A program made the translations under genes and the position numbers. DNA of 64,000 nt from positions 108,678 to 172,677 of the forward strand of contig SJOL01008473.1 of assembly GCA_004794785.1 (NCBI GenBank), given 5' to 3'. How positions within the stretch are numbered: the first letter of the stretch is position 1; every line of letters starts with the position of its first letter. Shown one piece after another: positions 44,600 through 57,079 of this stretch. The notes below the pieces were generated by a model that did not search any database, was not told the DNA's origin, and saw only the letters and a list, made by a program, of their open reading frames with translations. The stretch comes from Opisthorchis felineus. Taxonomy: Eukaryota; Platyhelminthes; Trematoda; Opisthorchiida; Opisthorchiidae.

Positions 44600-46290
44600 T
44601 TGTGGTTGAATTCCTCATGAGTCTGGAGCGAACACAGCACAACAAGTAACCGGTTTGATTTGGCCCCTCACCTGAATAAGCACAAATAGCCTCTTGCAAA
44701 CTGGTGAAAGACTGTGATTGGCTAGGTCCTGCGAACGACCAGGACAGTAGCTAAAGGACTCAAAGGACTCACACCGAACATCCAGCGGGTTGCATGCCGG
44801 TAAAACGTACCAAGGTTTCTGTATTCCAGTCCAACCAGAAACAGACATCACTAACCACTATCACGTCAGAAACAAGTTCCTGGGATGTCTGATTTTGCAA
44901 ACTGAGACAATAAAGTTACAACAAAACATAAAAAAGAGTAAGAATGAAATGACACTAAAATGATAGAAAGTAGCTGGTAAATCGATAAGTGCATATGTTT
45001 ATAGTGCTCACTAATTTGAGAAACAAACTGCACTGTAAATGGTGTTTCTTTTAAAGACCGCGGAGGAAGATAACCCTCAACGACGTTTTTTGTTCAGGGT
45101 AAATCATTTCCAGGATAGGTCTAAAGCGTCCTCTTGACAAGTGTGTGTGGCTTACAGGAAGCTGTCGGTGCCTGGTCCTGCCACCCACGTTCATGCAACA
45201 CCACACTCAACTACAAATAATCCATTTACCAAGGTTACTCTATATCTGATTAGCTGGGACTTTTTAAGACCAGTCACTTCTTAATACCTTGATGGTTAGT
45301 GAGCTACAGCCACTCGAATATGAATCCCCCACCCAGTGGATCAATGGGCCCTGAGTTTGCCTAGGTCATTCGACACCGATCGATCGACCAACTGGCTCCA
45401 AGGTCCTCCAGACCGTCTCACAGCATCCAGTTAGATGGGACGTGGGATGCGCTGACAGTCGTCCGTTTCTCTGCGTTTTCTAGTTCAGTAATCAAGCTTT
45501 GCTATTTGTTTCATTATTAACCCCCATTTTAACCATTAGATATTCACTGACCTGAAGATGAGATCCCGAAAATATTAATGTTCGTCACTGTGTTTTCATT
45601 TAAACTAGGGACGACCTGGAAGGATCTGGAAAAATTTGACACTTTGGTCGTAACTTCTTTAGGAGGTTTTACAGCAAAGTTTGCGCATTCACTGTGATAA
45701 AGTCGTTGTGGTGTGGCCTTCAGAGCTCAATTTATAACTCCGATCGGACGGACTCATGGTTCGTTAAAGTCTTCTAATCGCGTCACTCGTGTGGCACGCA
45801 CCTCTCGTGAGTTTCGCCGGTGAACGTAGATTGGTGGATCCACGTAGTGACGTGTTGAGCTTCGAATTGGGGTCTCAACTCAGTGGGTAAGGTTGATACT
45901 AACCAGCCCGATACAACGGCATGCGAGAACGCCTGGTTGTGGGGATCTATCTCCCTCTAATTGTGAACCGAAATCTGCTAGAATGGGGAATAGTCGAAGG
46001 AGAGTTTGGGCTGATGTGAAATGATTTCGCCGGCTTCTGAATCAGTCATTCTCTTGATACTTTCAGACAAGGAAGAACTGACGCCAAGATCTACTGTTAC
46101 TTCTACCGGGTAATCGACTGACTGTATTCACCTAGGATTAGAATTTCGGAGAGTGAATTGTCCAATTGTCTCTTGTCTAAAGTCCCTCAATAACCTTAAT
46201 TTTTTAGTTCTGCTCGTAGCCAAGGCAACACCATCACCGTTACCGCTCATTTGGAAAAGCATGATTGTTTCTGACGCACCTGCAAGAAAG
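44600..46290. other. Upstream region of the sulfotransferase gene
   Basis: No clear core promoter or upstream exon was seen. A stop precedes ATG 44593 in frame, consistent with 44593 being a start. The rest is unrecognised. Confidence 0.35.
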
Positions 46291-46294
46291 AGAA

Positions 46295-46854
46295 TTACTC
46301 TTTCGGATACTGATGGCGATCTATGCATTCCACGAAGATGCTCAACCACGTGTTCGTTGCAGAAAGCCTGGTGCAAATGTTAGATAACGATTCAGCTCCT
46401 TGAGCATCCGGTCTTTTCAAACCGTGCAGTTGCCGGGGCTTAGATACCAGTATTTAGTACAATTTAATGAGCAAGGTATAAAGGAAACAGGGAATCGATT
46501 GAGAGACGCCATTGGCTACCTGTCAGGGAACAACTTGTCCAACTCATCAATAGGATGACCTGAGTTTGTCAGTGCAGGCATTGGTGTGGTTGTGATCAGC
46601 ACAGGATATATGTTCGGAGGGAGATGAGCTGGACAATGACAAATCCAACAGGCGAACAAAGTGTTTTGGCCGACAAAAGACCGGGCCGAGATATCGTATG
46701 GCAATAGCTTCATCCATTGCGATTGTGCGGTGCCGTACCAATCTGGGTTGATTAGTAGGCACTTTGTAAACAACACGGAAACTTGGGCTGGGAGTTCACA
46801 AATCTCCCAAGCTACCACTTCAAAGGTGTGAAGCGCTTCGCCTCTGGAGGCCAT
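46295..46854 (-). CDS. Candidate two-exon gene, unrecognised
   Basis: Exon 46854-46520 is open for 111 codons from an ATG in good context (A at -3, G at +4) to the donor TGACAG then GTAGCC. It reads MASRGEALHTFEVVAWEICE, SQWMKLLPYDISARSFVGQN and HPIDELDKLFPDR. A compatible second exon, 46367-46295, follows an acceptor with a branch-point-like CTAAC (TCTAACATTTGCACCAG) and ends in a stop after HQYPKE. The intron would be 152 bp and the phases match (2 then 1 base). No family was recognised. The first exon is the stronger part. Confidence 0.4.
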
Positions 46855-46959
46855 ACTTGGGACTGGCCAAGATGGTCCAACAGGGGTCAGCCAAGAACTA
46901 GCTTCGAAGAAAACCTTGGGACTGTCATGTATTGGTGAGCATCAAACAGATTGTAGAAG

Positions 46960-47045
46960 ACCATCATGAACGAGAGATTCATTTGAGTCTCCAATGAAAA
47001 ACAAATTAATACGCAGATGAGTGAATTTCGCTAAAACAGTAGACA
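46960..47045 (+). repeat. Hammerhead-family body fragment
   Basis: GAACGAGAGATTCATTTGAG to CGCAGATGAGTGAATTTCGC matches the outer end of the pLTR-like family in plus orientation. It has no ribozyme core. Confidence 0.55.
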
Positions 47046-47385
47046 TGCTTATTTCAAGTGAAGGTCATGTCTGGTCTGTGCTGGTTCCTGCACGCTAACA
47101 AACAGACAGATGACTCAGCATCTACTGGAGCATTCCTAGCCAGCCCACACGATAGGGCGGTAGTCAGAGTCGGATGGTGGCAGACTTTTGACACAAGGCA
47201 GACTGAAAACCTGACATGTGATAACATAATTTTGTGGTGAACCAACAGAATAGCACAACGTACTACATGTTCATTAAATACTTTGTTCTCTCCTCATAAA
47301 GGTCAGAACGGGCTTCGCCAAGATCCCCTAGTTTTGACCGAAGTTGAAACGCTGTACGGTTTTCGTAAATAAAAAGATAATAAAA

Positions 47386-47572
47386 AATCGTTCGGCTGTA
47401 GAACCCTTTCGGTGCATAGGCGCCATGCCACCAGAGGGAAGCACGAGGGCTGGAGTACTGCCAGGTTGCCAAAGCCTAAACAGGGGAAGTCGAGAAGCAG
47501 AGGTGGGTTCGAACCACGGACCTTCCGATCAGCGAATTCGCGCTCGAACCACTGAGCCATCTCGCCCCGTTT
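47386..47572 (-). mobile_element. tRNA-derived SINE copy
   Basis: Minus-strand copy with the B box GGTTCGAACCC (read from GTTCGAACCAC on plus), body complement (CTGCCAGGTTGCCAAAGCCT) and the tRNA-like head ending at CCATCTCGCCCC. It is full-length or nearly so. Confidence 0.88.
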
Positions 47573-47574
47573 CC

Positions 47575-49015
47575 GTTAATACGTTTCTATTGAAGCCCAC
47601 CAACAGTGTCTCCTATGTACATTTTAACAGTGAAGATGGTGGCCATCTAACGCACATTCTGTAGAGAATTTTTTATATGCTTAGAAACGCTTTTAAAAAC
47701 GAATAACTGCTGTGTGAAAAGACCTGAATCCGGATGTAATTGTGGATAGTTTACCCGACTGCAATCCATTCTCGTGTTTGTATACATATGGGAAACTCGT
47801 TAAAAGCGGGGAAGGAAATCGGTAAGTGCTTTTGACATGGGTAGGGACAGTTTCACAACTAATTAATCGGATGCTAGCATAAAGTTGTTTTCACATCAAT
47901 TTCACTTCTTTCGACTACCTTGAAAAGATGTCGTTTGATAGAATTACTTCCCAAAGTATCCCTAACGATACTTTGGTGAGTTTTCGACGAAAACTCACCT
48001 CACTCACGAGATGAGGTTAACGTGCGAACCACATGAATCTACGGTCACTTATGGTGTTTTTAACCAGTTACACAATGCGAGGTCTAATCAGGGGCCGATA
48101 TAAAAGAGGCCAAACCAGTAAAAGGAAGAACGCCTCTCAGCGCGGACTTACTTGCTGGTGAACACGAACTAAGCGGTTACAAGCGATTAGACAAAAAAAT
48201 TAAAATTTCATTTGAAAAGTGAACATTCTCAAGCGTCCTCTTACACTTTATTGGATGTTCTTTGAATATTAAACAATGAGTACCAAACACAACAAGAAGG
48301 TTCACTAATTTCCATACAGAACTTCACCTTCCATCGGATGCGGGGACGGCGCTCTGATACCTGACCAGACGCTACTTGCATGTTTCATCAGTAGTATACA
48401 CCGTTATACTGATAGTATTACTACTGTATGGTTGAGGTTGACGGGTATGTTTGGGGGAGAAGAGGCCAAATACAGTCTCAGTGGCAGTCTTCAAGTGAGC
48501 TTTCAGCTCGACAAACGTCAAGTTCCGTGTTCAGGTGAGAAGCAAAGTTGACACTGATGAGACTAACATTGGGAGTAGTTGGCGGATGGTGGTCGATAAT
48601 TTTTCACCAAGGTTTTGAGCAAGACAAAAGCCAACCTAACATCATTTCAAATAACAAGGATCAGCTGTTGAGGTTGGCTTCATCCCTGATAATCTTTTCA
48701 TTCAAGTGCCTCTTTTATGCTTTCTGTATTGGCCCAATTATTAGTTAGCTTTCCGCCTATATCCGCGAACACTGCTCAAGTCGACTGCCGCAGAATGCTC
48801 AGAAGAACCATCTGTACCCATTTTGTGGATACGAATCACGAGATAGAGACCAACAAAGCCTTCAAACTGAAGTATGGAGTCACACCTCACCCGTACAAAG
48901 CCATAAGAAAACACAAACTAGAAACAATTTAAGCAGTTAGCAGTAAAATGGGCGGGTCCATGTAAACAATCGGACAAGGTTAGCCAGAACATTCCAACTG
49001 AAACGACCTAGTAAT
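47575..49015. other. Non-coding stretch
   Basis: A TATA-like GATATAAAAGAGGCC lies near 48097-48111 but no gene follows it convincingly. The plus frames 48548-48932 lack motifs. Confidence 0.35.
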
Positions 49016-49021
49016 CAGAAC

Positions 49022-49196
49022 TGAACGAGGTAGCTTAGTGGTTGAGGCGCGAACTTACTAATTGGAAGGTCCGTGGCTCGAACCCAACCTAGGCATCTGG
49101 ACTGCTCCTGTCTAGGCCTACGCAACCCGCCACAGCCCTCGTGCTTCCTTCAGGCGGCATGACAGCTAGGCACCGAAAGGGTGTCACAACTGAAAC
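49022..49196 (+). mobile_element. tRNA-derived SINE copy
   Basis: Head GAGGTAGCTTAGTGGTTGAG, B box GGCTCGAACCC (one change), body TGTCTAGGCCTACGCAACCC, end CACCGAAAGGGTGTCACAAC. It is moderately diverged. Confidence 0.87.
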
Positions 49197-49419
49197 TAAT
49201 CCAGTCTCCAATACTGGCACTGAGGCGGCCTTGTCGATGTCAATTTGGTAAGAGAATATCGTCGGCCAGGGATTTTTTATTTGAGGTACATGTCCGCATG
49301 ACCAAATAATGACGCAACCCCCCCCCCATCAGCTGTAGTCCTCATAAGCGACATAAGATGGATGGAAATTCGGTAGACAAACCTACCTTTTATCCCTTGT
49401 ATAGAACACGAGTGGCTAA

Positions 49420-50156
49420 GTGGGCCACGACATGTTGCGCGCGCAACTGTTAGATGGAAGTTGTACTGATCAAAAATCAACCGTTCAGCGTAAATCGTCT
49501 GAAAAGGCAAAATGGACTAGCCTCCTTGAAGTTCTGCGTATAGTGCGAGGGAACGGATGGCCCCAAGTGGGTTTTCTTAGTTTGAATGGCCGTTTTCATT
49601 CAACAGTTAAGAACCCCAGTTCTATATCCCTGAAGATCTATCTGACGGCTCTTCGTGTTCCAACTCCAAAAAATACCAGAGACGAAATATTAGGTGTCAG
49701 CATCACATTCGCGCTACTGATTTTGTGTCACACACGAGGAAATTCGGTGAAAAGAGAAAAGGCCGTCTAGTGGTCATGTTATGCCTCATTTAAAGATGTT
49801 TTTCATATGGTCAGTCCGAACAGACAAGTTCACCTTGTATGTGCATATCGTGAAAGTATGCAAAGCATCCCCCGTTCCAGACATACTGTTCAATGGACTT
49901 GTTTCGAATTCAAGATTTGACCGATTTGGACAGAATCGTCGAAGAGAATGGCGGAGAACTTATGAAAGGTAAGCGATTTGTTCGTAGAGGCGAATACTCA
50001 AACAACTCAAGCTATCGACGCAAAAATTGCGCTCTGAAGATGGAATTTGTCAACTTCATTGAAATAATATGTTCACGAGAAGGTCCACACGATAACTTTA
50101 GGTTGGCTGGAATGTATCGCCGTTCCGGGTTCTCCAAGCTTTTAAATGCTGAGTAA
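49420..50156 (+). other. Weak plus-strand exon candidates
   Basis: A 116-codon frame at 49420-49770 and the segment MDLFRIQDLTDLDRIVEENG (49893 onward), followed by TATGAAAG then GTAAGC, look coding-like. The donor is good. No domain was recognised and no phase-consistent chain could be built. Confidence 0.25.
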
Positions 50157-50604
50157 ATTACGAATTAGAAAGTTTTAAATGTCTGACATCCTAAATTGGC
50201 CAGAAAAAAGCCAATCGTAGTAGAACCACTCCAGTGAGATTTTCATTCAAACCCAATCAGCTCGCGAGAACGCTGTCCCTCAATTAGCCAAGTATTTTTT
50301 AGAGAAAACAGATACTCTTCAAGTGATATATAGACGGAAGAGGAAGTACCCACCCAATAGTGCACTAGTGATTTCTATTTGGTGACCAAACGTTTGCAAA
50401 TTAAACGTAAAGCTCGGCAAACAAATCAACAGCCACCTGATCAACGCACCCGAGCTGCCAATATTTTGACAAATAGCCAACAACTTCGGGCGTTCAACGC
50501 TCAAAACAGCCTGTCTAAACGGGAGACTTTCTTCAGTCGGTATATAACAACGGTATGCAGTGCCATCTGGTAACGATCTAGTCGCGAACCGGACAATGTA
50601 CTGA

Positions 50605-50805
50605 CGTAATACATCACCCTTCGACAGCCCGCGACCCGTTTCACCCTTCCGCTTCGGGCTCATTAAGTAGGCGCAGTCAACCTTATGTTCTACTTGAACC
50701 CAAATTGGACAGATTTAGACAACTACACTAATTTGCATATCAATCTGGTTTTGACAGGACACTCACCTGGAATCTAGCTGATTCTCCCGTGTATGATGTT
50801 TTTAA
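50605..50805 (-). repeat. Decayed hammerhead terminal repeat
   Basis: On the minus strand the first box is CTTAATGAG instead of CTGATGAG. GAAAC is retained, but the following stem III/cleavage block reads GGGTC and stem I GCGGGC. The body (ATTTGCATATCAATCTGGTT, GGAATCTAGCTGATTCTCCC) is clear. Confidence 0.7.
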
Positions 50806-50972
50806 ACGAACCCGGGAGTGTACTGTTTCCTTCGGGTTAATTTTAAGTTTGCCACAGATCGATTAGGACAGGATGGAAAAAGTGCGAGAAACGAAGCGAT
50901 TTCAAAATGCCCAGGAACTTGTCAGGCTGTTCTTGATTATCTTTCACCCTCACTCCAGTATTTGTTTTGCAG

Positions 50973-51112
50973 GAACAAGTCACAATAGTCTGTGGGGATC
51001 TACGGTGAAATACGGTGTTGGTCAAGCTTTAGACGAAGAAAGATTACCGCCAATGGAATCAGGGGGAAGCTCTGGCGAGTCGAATTCACTTAAACATGAG
51101 TTGGTTTTGTAA
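50973..51112 (+). CDS. Possible terminal exon, weakly CAP/SCP-TAPS-like
   Basis: A strong acceptor (CAGTATTTGTTTTGCAG) precedes an open segment with HNSLWGSTVKYGVGQALDEE and a Gly/Ser-rich end that stops at 51112. The W-x-S-T-x-K-x-G-V-G pattern resembles the H-F-T-x-x-V-W-x-S-T motif of CAP (SCP/TAPS, venom-allergen-like) proteins, but two residues between His and Trp are missing. No other CAP exon was found. The identity is tentative. Confidence 0.25.
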
Positions 51113-51339
51113 GGTTTTGCTAATAGCACCAAGTTTGACAACCTTTCCTGCTTAGTTAGCTTCCGTCTCCTCTGAATTGCGTCTTCATGGACATGAGGGA
51201 ACCCATGCACCTGAAGATGACGAGATGTTTGTTTGGGCATATAAATTAGCAGCGCCGAAAAGCGGGTTTCACAGCTGAAGATGAACATTCGGCCGTATTA
51301 GGGCGGCACCTATGGTGCACACATGGATTACAGAGCTCG

Positions 51340-51850
51340 AAATAGCTGAGGTCCTCAGTCAACGCTTGTCTAGTCTAGTTGCATGCTTCTGGGAATAGGA
51401 GACACTTGGGGACAATCAGTAATACTGCCCTATTTTAAAAAGAGGTCCTCAGTGAATGCGATAATCCCAGGGGGCTCAGCTTGCCTCAGGTTTTAACGCG
51501 AATCCTTCGTCGCGTTGTGGAGGCTCGTGAAGGATCGACTCGAGAGAAGCAAGCACGATTCCGGCCTGGTAGGGGTTGTATTGACCAAATCATCAGACTC
51601 CGTTAGCTACTAGAAAAACGCCCCAAGTATAAGTGACCCCCAGTTTCAGTAGTTCTGGATTTCCGAGGCACATCTGACTTAGGTGACTGGTCTGTTCTCC
51701 TTGACACGCCTGCTCAGCAAGGATTATCCCAAAAATATGTCGATATAATGGGTTCAATTGAGATTTCGTCCAGTACGTAGAGCCAGTCTATGCGGAAAAC
51801 CTGAGAACCACCCGTACTTGAAATCACCAAGTGTGTGCAGTACACGAAAC
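51340..51850 (+). pseudogene. Non-LTR retrotransposon reverse-transcriptase remnant
   Basis: The plus strand reads ILRRVVEAREGSTREKQARF then RPGRGCIDQI, the conserved LINE RT finger/palm block (E-x-Q-A-G-F-R-P-G-R-G in active copies). Next come LDFRGTSDLGDW in the place of the A-motif F-D-S-V-D, and LDTPAQQGLSQKYVDI. The catalytic A-motif region is mutated and stops are present, so it is inactive. It is probably the same LINE lineage as the 3' ends at 7255 and 61790. Confidence 0.75.
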
Positions 51851-51854
51851 TCAA

Positions 51855-53590
51855 GGGAGTTTTGAACCTGCGACCAGACTAGCAGAATGAAAACTTAACC
51901 TTTCGGTCACGAGCGGCTGATCAGCAGCGTGACTGACTCGCACTTTGACAGGAAATAACGACCGAACAGACGAAATAGCACATTTCCATTCAAGTTTGTG
52001 AATGGTTTGAGACAATCGTGTCTGATTATTTTGCACCCCATTCACATTTATACAATTACGAATTGCTTCATAGCTTGGAGAACGAACAAGTATTTTGTAG
52101 CTTCGCAACCTAAGGGATAATCTAGGCTATGAAAAACACGGTCATCTAAGGACTCCTACACCCAAAGTGAACGGAGATGCGTCGGCTGTGTTATCCCAGA
52201 GATGAATTACGTTGACGTGTTTCTCTTACACACCGAAGACATGTGCATCCGCAGGAGCTGACAGCAACATGTACTGGTGGGAACGACAAAACCCGGATGA
52301 ATGCCGGGAATGCCTTACCCGTCGAACACGTGCTTGTTGTTTGTTGTAACGCGCTCATCCTTGGCCACGGTTAATCAATTCCGGAAGGATAGGAAATCGC
52401 GGATTACTGAGGCCTTGAAGGTGATGTGAATTTAGCAGTTCTGAGGATGACCGTGACTGAAAAAGAGGGGTTAAGGATCATCCGGGGAAGCCTACGGAGA
52501 GCGGAGATACTTAGTTAACGTCACATACCACTCCATGTGCACTCGAACGTTGTCGTAAGCAGTCCTTAAGCTACGACCCTAAAACGAGTTATACATTCCC
52601 TTAGCGCCCTCATATCCATTTTTTATGGCTTAAACTCAAAATCAGAGTTTCCAAGAACTTTTGGAACTGGAAGCCCCTGTGACCGTTAAAACAACAAAGT
52701 TCGTATGCGACCAGGATGTAATCGCCCTCCGTAGACCATGTTTGGAAGTTACGTTAGTTTCATATATTATCCAGGGGGACAGTGTTCAATCCATTCAGTC
52801 GCGGTACCTTCCTATATAGTGCAGATTACAAGGTTATTAAAAAAGGTCTGAAGTACCGTAGCACACCCAGTACAATTACAGGGTTTGATTGATAGTGAAT
52901 TAGGTATGTTTGCAGTTTGGGGGTTCTCCTCCTCACATACTTGCTGGTCCTGTTTATCCGAAGGACAAACCAAGAGGGAATCCTAAATCAACTTTTGGAA
53001 ACTTCAAGCTGCCTTGTTAGGACTGACAGAATGTGAAAGCAACTCAACACTCGATCCACCTTGAGACAGAACCACTTAACTCGTCAAGTGTATCCGACTA
53101 CTCGTCTCGTCGGGGTGTCGCACGCGACACCCTCGATGTTCGTGCTTCCATTCTGCACTACTAATGAGTAGCACGAAAATACAGGCGCATTGATTAGGGA
53201 CACCTAGCTGCTGTGGGCTTGACCCGATTTCAATGAGGCTGAGTGTGAGGATAGACGTACAGTACTACGCAGTTTACCCATATGGGTAAAACATGAGATT
53301 TACGACTGATGAAATGACAGCAACGCGCAATCTGTCCTTATGTTGTTTTCATGAAATCGGGATAGTTCATTTCATGGACTGAGTCAACTACTCATTCGAA
53401 CGTTCATGAGTATAAAACTAAACAGCATGAGAAAGATGACTACAGATCAACTGGAGACGCTTTTCACAAGGGATGCGCTCTTCTTATCCAGACGCTAGTT
53501 CCAAGAGAATGCTGAATACCATCTATGCAGGTACTATTGCCTGTGGAACGACACTGCGTTATCACATGTTCCACCATAATTATCAGGGCT
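51855..53590. other. Non-coding stretch
   Basis: No gene or known repeat could be supported. Confidence 0.4.
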
Positions 53591-53597
53591 TAGGAAT

Positions 53598-53776
53598 CGC
53601 CGCTGTAACAGCCCTTCAGTGCCTAGCTGCCGTGCCACCAGAAGGAAGCATGAGGGCTGGGATACTGCCAGGTTGTCCAAGCCTAGACAAGGGAAGTCGA
53701 GGGGCAGAGGTCAGATTCGAACCTCGGACCTTCCGCTCAGTAAATTCGCGCTCTAACCACTGAGCCATTTCCCCCA
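53598..53776 (-). mobile_element. tRNA-derived SINE copy
   Basis: Minus-strand copy: end complement CTGTAACAGCCCTTCAGTGC, body AGGTTGTCCAAGCCTAGACA, B-box complement GATTCGAACCTCGG and head complement CTCTAACCACTGAGCCATTT. It is nearly complete. Confidence 0.88.
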
Positions 53777-53779
53777 TGG

Positions 53780-56310
53780 CTTAGGAAGAATGGAGAAAAA
53801 CACCGTAGTTTGTCCGCACAACAGAACAGAACCCCGTAACACTTTACGGACATCGGGTGCGACCAGATATCATCAGGTCAGCTGACTGCTGATCTCCACT
53901 GCAGCATACAAGGGCGAAACAGAAAACTTTCGACTATATCGGCCACCTACCATGTGGTGGTGAGCGCAGATAGCTTCAGGTACGGTCTAAATACTCCTCA
54001 ATTCCAGTTAGCATGACAGTGGAACAACAATCGCCCGGTGTCTAAAGGAATGGTTCTACTTATCTTAGTTTACAGCGGTTGGATGACGCAGTTTCCATGG
54101 ACGGTCAAAGCCGCAGTGCAGATTGAACAGACTCGACCTTGTGAAATGTACACAGTCTCCAAAAGAACCTCACCGTTCATAGGTTTTACTAAGACCCTAT
54201 TAAGCAACGTAAATTATTTCGAAGACCGTTTGCTCTTCCGCTCTCGAAGACACCCCATTCCAGCAAGCGAAAGAAATCAGGGTTGTGCTGGAACGTAAAC
54301 TCTCCAAGATCTCCTCTTGGGAGGCGGCAAAATAGTCAGTAAAAAAGAACACGAAACCTGATCTAAGTTGAATACATCAGCATTTTTAATGTTTATTGGG
54401 CCACTAGACACCCAGGTTTGTGCCGGATACTGCGACAGGCCAGGTCCGAAGGCAAAACAGACATTTTTGTAGAAGAAATCGATATAAAATCAGGGACAAA
54501 AATAGAACATCAAGGTAGATCAGGTAGGATAGGCTGTTACTGGACGTTATTTTGTTGCAAATCGGGCGAAATATCAGGCAATTTGAGCATCTAAGGGAGA
54601 AGAGCAAAAAAACACCATAAGTAAGCAACAGAAACTAGGATGAATTGCTAGTCACAGGAATGCAATTGTCAGTGGACGTACCCGTCTAACTACTCCTGAT
54701 AGGCCAGGCGGATAGGGAGCGCTTGGCATGAGTTCGCCAATTTCCATCAGGAATGAGACTAGGGGACCGGAATTCTGAACAAACACAGAGAGAGGCTGGC
54801 AATAATAATCAACGATAGACCAAAGCAGGAGGACGAGATTTTAGCACGTCTATCTTTGGGCTGATAGTGGACTGTCTTAAGGAAGACCTAGAGGCTCGGA
54901 AAACGGGATTGAAAGAAAACTTGGAGTTCAACTGAATGACTAATTAATTAATTAATTAATTAACTTTTATTTTGATGTTGAATAGCGCAGACAAGGAACG
55001 ATCAGAATGCTTCAGATTTTTGGAAACATTGGTAACGATTCACCTGGGAAAGCCGCTGTGACAGATCAACGGAAAGTAATTGGGTAGGAGTAGAACGAAA
55101 ATAACTTTTCACTTGAATTACTGTTGGTATTATAAGTAGTTGGGACTATCATTCCGGCTGCGCCCATGAGGTGTGGCATTTCTCTCCCACAGAGAAATTT
55201 AGAAACACAGGCTATGCGGATTGCAGCGTTTTCGAAAGCGTCACGCACCAGCGGTATGGTTGAAGGCTAACTGATTAACCCATGATAACTGAGTACAGTG
55301 TTCGTCCTCCATACATTCCTTGTGCTAAGGGCTCCGAAGAAAAACATGGGAACGGGTACACAGAGCAAGATCGAGCATAAGGAGACAGCCCAGAAGCCCG
55401 TTTACCGCCAAATTGCTGTTCTAACACTTGGCCGAAAATCAGCGTAAGTTGGCATATGTTTGCAGATGAACTACGCGAGGGTTGTGTCACAAGTAACTGA
55501 CGTGCATTGGAAAAGTTCTACATTGTCGAAGACTAGCCGGTACTTCCAATTGAAGATAGCTAGTGGATTTTGATTTGGACCATCGTTGACCTTCCAAAGA
55601 AGGGACGGTTCGAGCTGTTCGACATACGCACAAGATTATTCAATGTTTAGGGAGATGACACCATTGGCAGGAGCAATGTTCACAGACGGATGAAGAAGTC
55701 TAAAAGTGAAACTGGCTTTGAGGAAAAATGGGAACATCAGCTGCAACCAGTGGGACGAATCATCACCGAGTGGGTGAATTGATTCTGTGCGAACAGGAGA
55801 AGCACAGTCGGTGGTATTGCTGTACAAGTGGACTGTGGTCACAATATCATAAAAGTGATTGAAGACTTGTTGAAAATTGTGTGCTAAGTGGACGTCTGTT
55901 CAGTTAACATTCGGTCCGAAGGAGAGAAGTAAGTAAGTCTGCTTTGATCTGCTATAAACTTTTAAAGAGAAAGTCCAAGGAATGGCGTCACATCTCTATA
56001 CCTAAGAGATTCCAGAGCCAGCGACCAGTACAGAAGTGACAGCAGTGCACATCTGAATTTTTCATAGACTTTAGGATTGAGTTCAAAATTGGCTCGGAAT
56101 AGCGACTATACTGAGCACCATTCTCGTATTCAGAATGAGTTGCTCTAACAACACGTAGAATTCGAACGACGTAGGTCGGTTCATAACAGGCTGCTAAAAT
56201 TTGCGTGATGTCGCTGTTTATTGGGGAACGCCCTCTCTAGAGGAAGAGCGCAGCATTTATCGAGTCCACAGTTACAACCGTTCTTTCTTAAACACTGTGA
56301 TACAAATTCC
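53780..56310. other. Non-coding stretch with an (AATT)n microsatellite
   Basis: About six tandem AATT units lie at 54938-54963. No gene is recognised in the rest. Confidence 0.5.
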
Positions 56311-56320
56311 TCGTGTATGT

Positions 56321-56653
56321 TCACTTGGTGCTTCTTTGTCGAACCTGGTTAGGTAGCGTGAAGCTGCTTGTCCTCCATGAGTGGAATGGCAGAACCAGGT
56401 TGCGGATATGAATGAACAACTTGAACAAATCGGGTGGGCCGATGCGAAACACTCTGGTAAAAACACCCACAGACATTTCCGAGATGCGAATGAGACGGTT
56501 CGTATTAGTCGCTCCCCTCATTACTAGGAAATTTTTGTAACTCGGCAGCGTTTTTTCGTGTGAGGCAGACAGGCCGTTCGGACCAACTGAACACCACACC
56601 GATTGGACGAATGGACCGGATGGTATGTCCCGATTGGCCGTAATAGGAGCCAA
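56321..56653 (-). CDS. Possible exon, faintly globin-like
   Basis: The minus-strand frame contains MSVGVFTRVFRIGPPDLFKL, which recalls the helix B-to-C region of globins (G-V-x-x-F-x-x-x-F-x-x-x-P-x-L-x-x-x-F). No proximal or distal His region or second exon could be found, and the splice limits are unclear. It is most likely coincidence or a relic. Confidence 0.2.
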   Translation of the reverse strand: MAPITANRDIPSGPFVQSVWCSVGPNGLSASHEKTLPSYKNFLVMRGATNTNRLIRISEMSVGVFTRVFRIGPPDLFKLFIHIRNLVLPFHSWRTSSFTLPNQVRQRSTK

Positions 56654-56742
56654 TCAGAACAGAGACTTTGCAGCCCGAAGTCCATCCATTACGAAGGCTC
56701 TTAGGGGACTTTGTGAATAATTTGGCTTACCCGTAAATACAA

Positions 56743-57075
56743 CTACAGTATGTTCTTTGTCTCACAAAAGAGAGTCTCAAGATCAAGTACCCTCTGATAT
56801 ATCATAGTGAGCGGAACTGTAGGCCAAATCTCAGTCGGAAAAGAACGCGGGGAATGGCCAATGGTGGAAGAAGCGAATAAAAGTGACCCAACCTCTGCTA
56901 TGAAGAAAGAACACAACGCCTTTTTCGGGGAGTCGGAATCGAAACCTGCTAACAACGCAGTGACCCAGAGTACACTGAACTCATTAGGAGATTGACAGAT
57001 TTCGCAAGTGCATGCATGGTCAAAAGCAACGGCGAGAAGAAATAGCAACATAAAGTACCAACGGGGACCAGTCAT
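56743..57075 (-). CDS. Possible secreted protein, first exon, unrecognised
   Basis: From ATG 57075 the frame opens with a signal-peptide-like start (MTGPRWYFMLLFLLAVAFDH) followed by ACTCEICQSPNEFS with a Cys cluster at the probable mature N-terminus. The rest of the 110 codons has no recognised domain and may partly be intron. An opposite-strand frame overlaps. Export is inferred from the leader only. Confidence 0.3.
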   Translation of the reverse strand: MTGPRWYFMLLFLLAVAFDHACTCEICQSPNEFSVLWVTALLAGFDSDSPKKALCSFFIAEVGSLLFASSTIGHSPRSFPTEIWPTVPLTMIYQRVLDLETLFCETKNIL

Positions 57076-57079
57076 CCGT

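Noticed and set aside
45552..45573. CTGAAGATGAG...CGAAA, superficially hammerhead-like
   Set aside because: The first box has extra bases (CTGAAGATGAG rather than CTGATGAG), GAAAA replaces GAAAC, and no stems I or III can be drawn.
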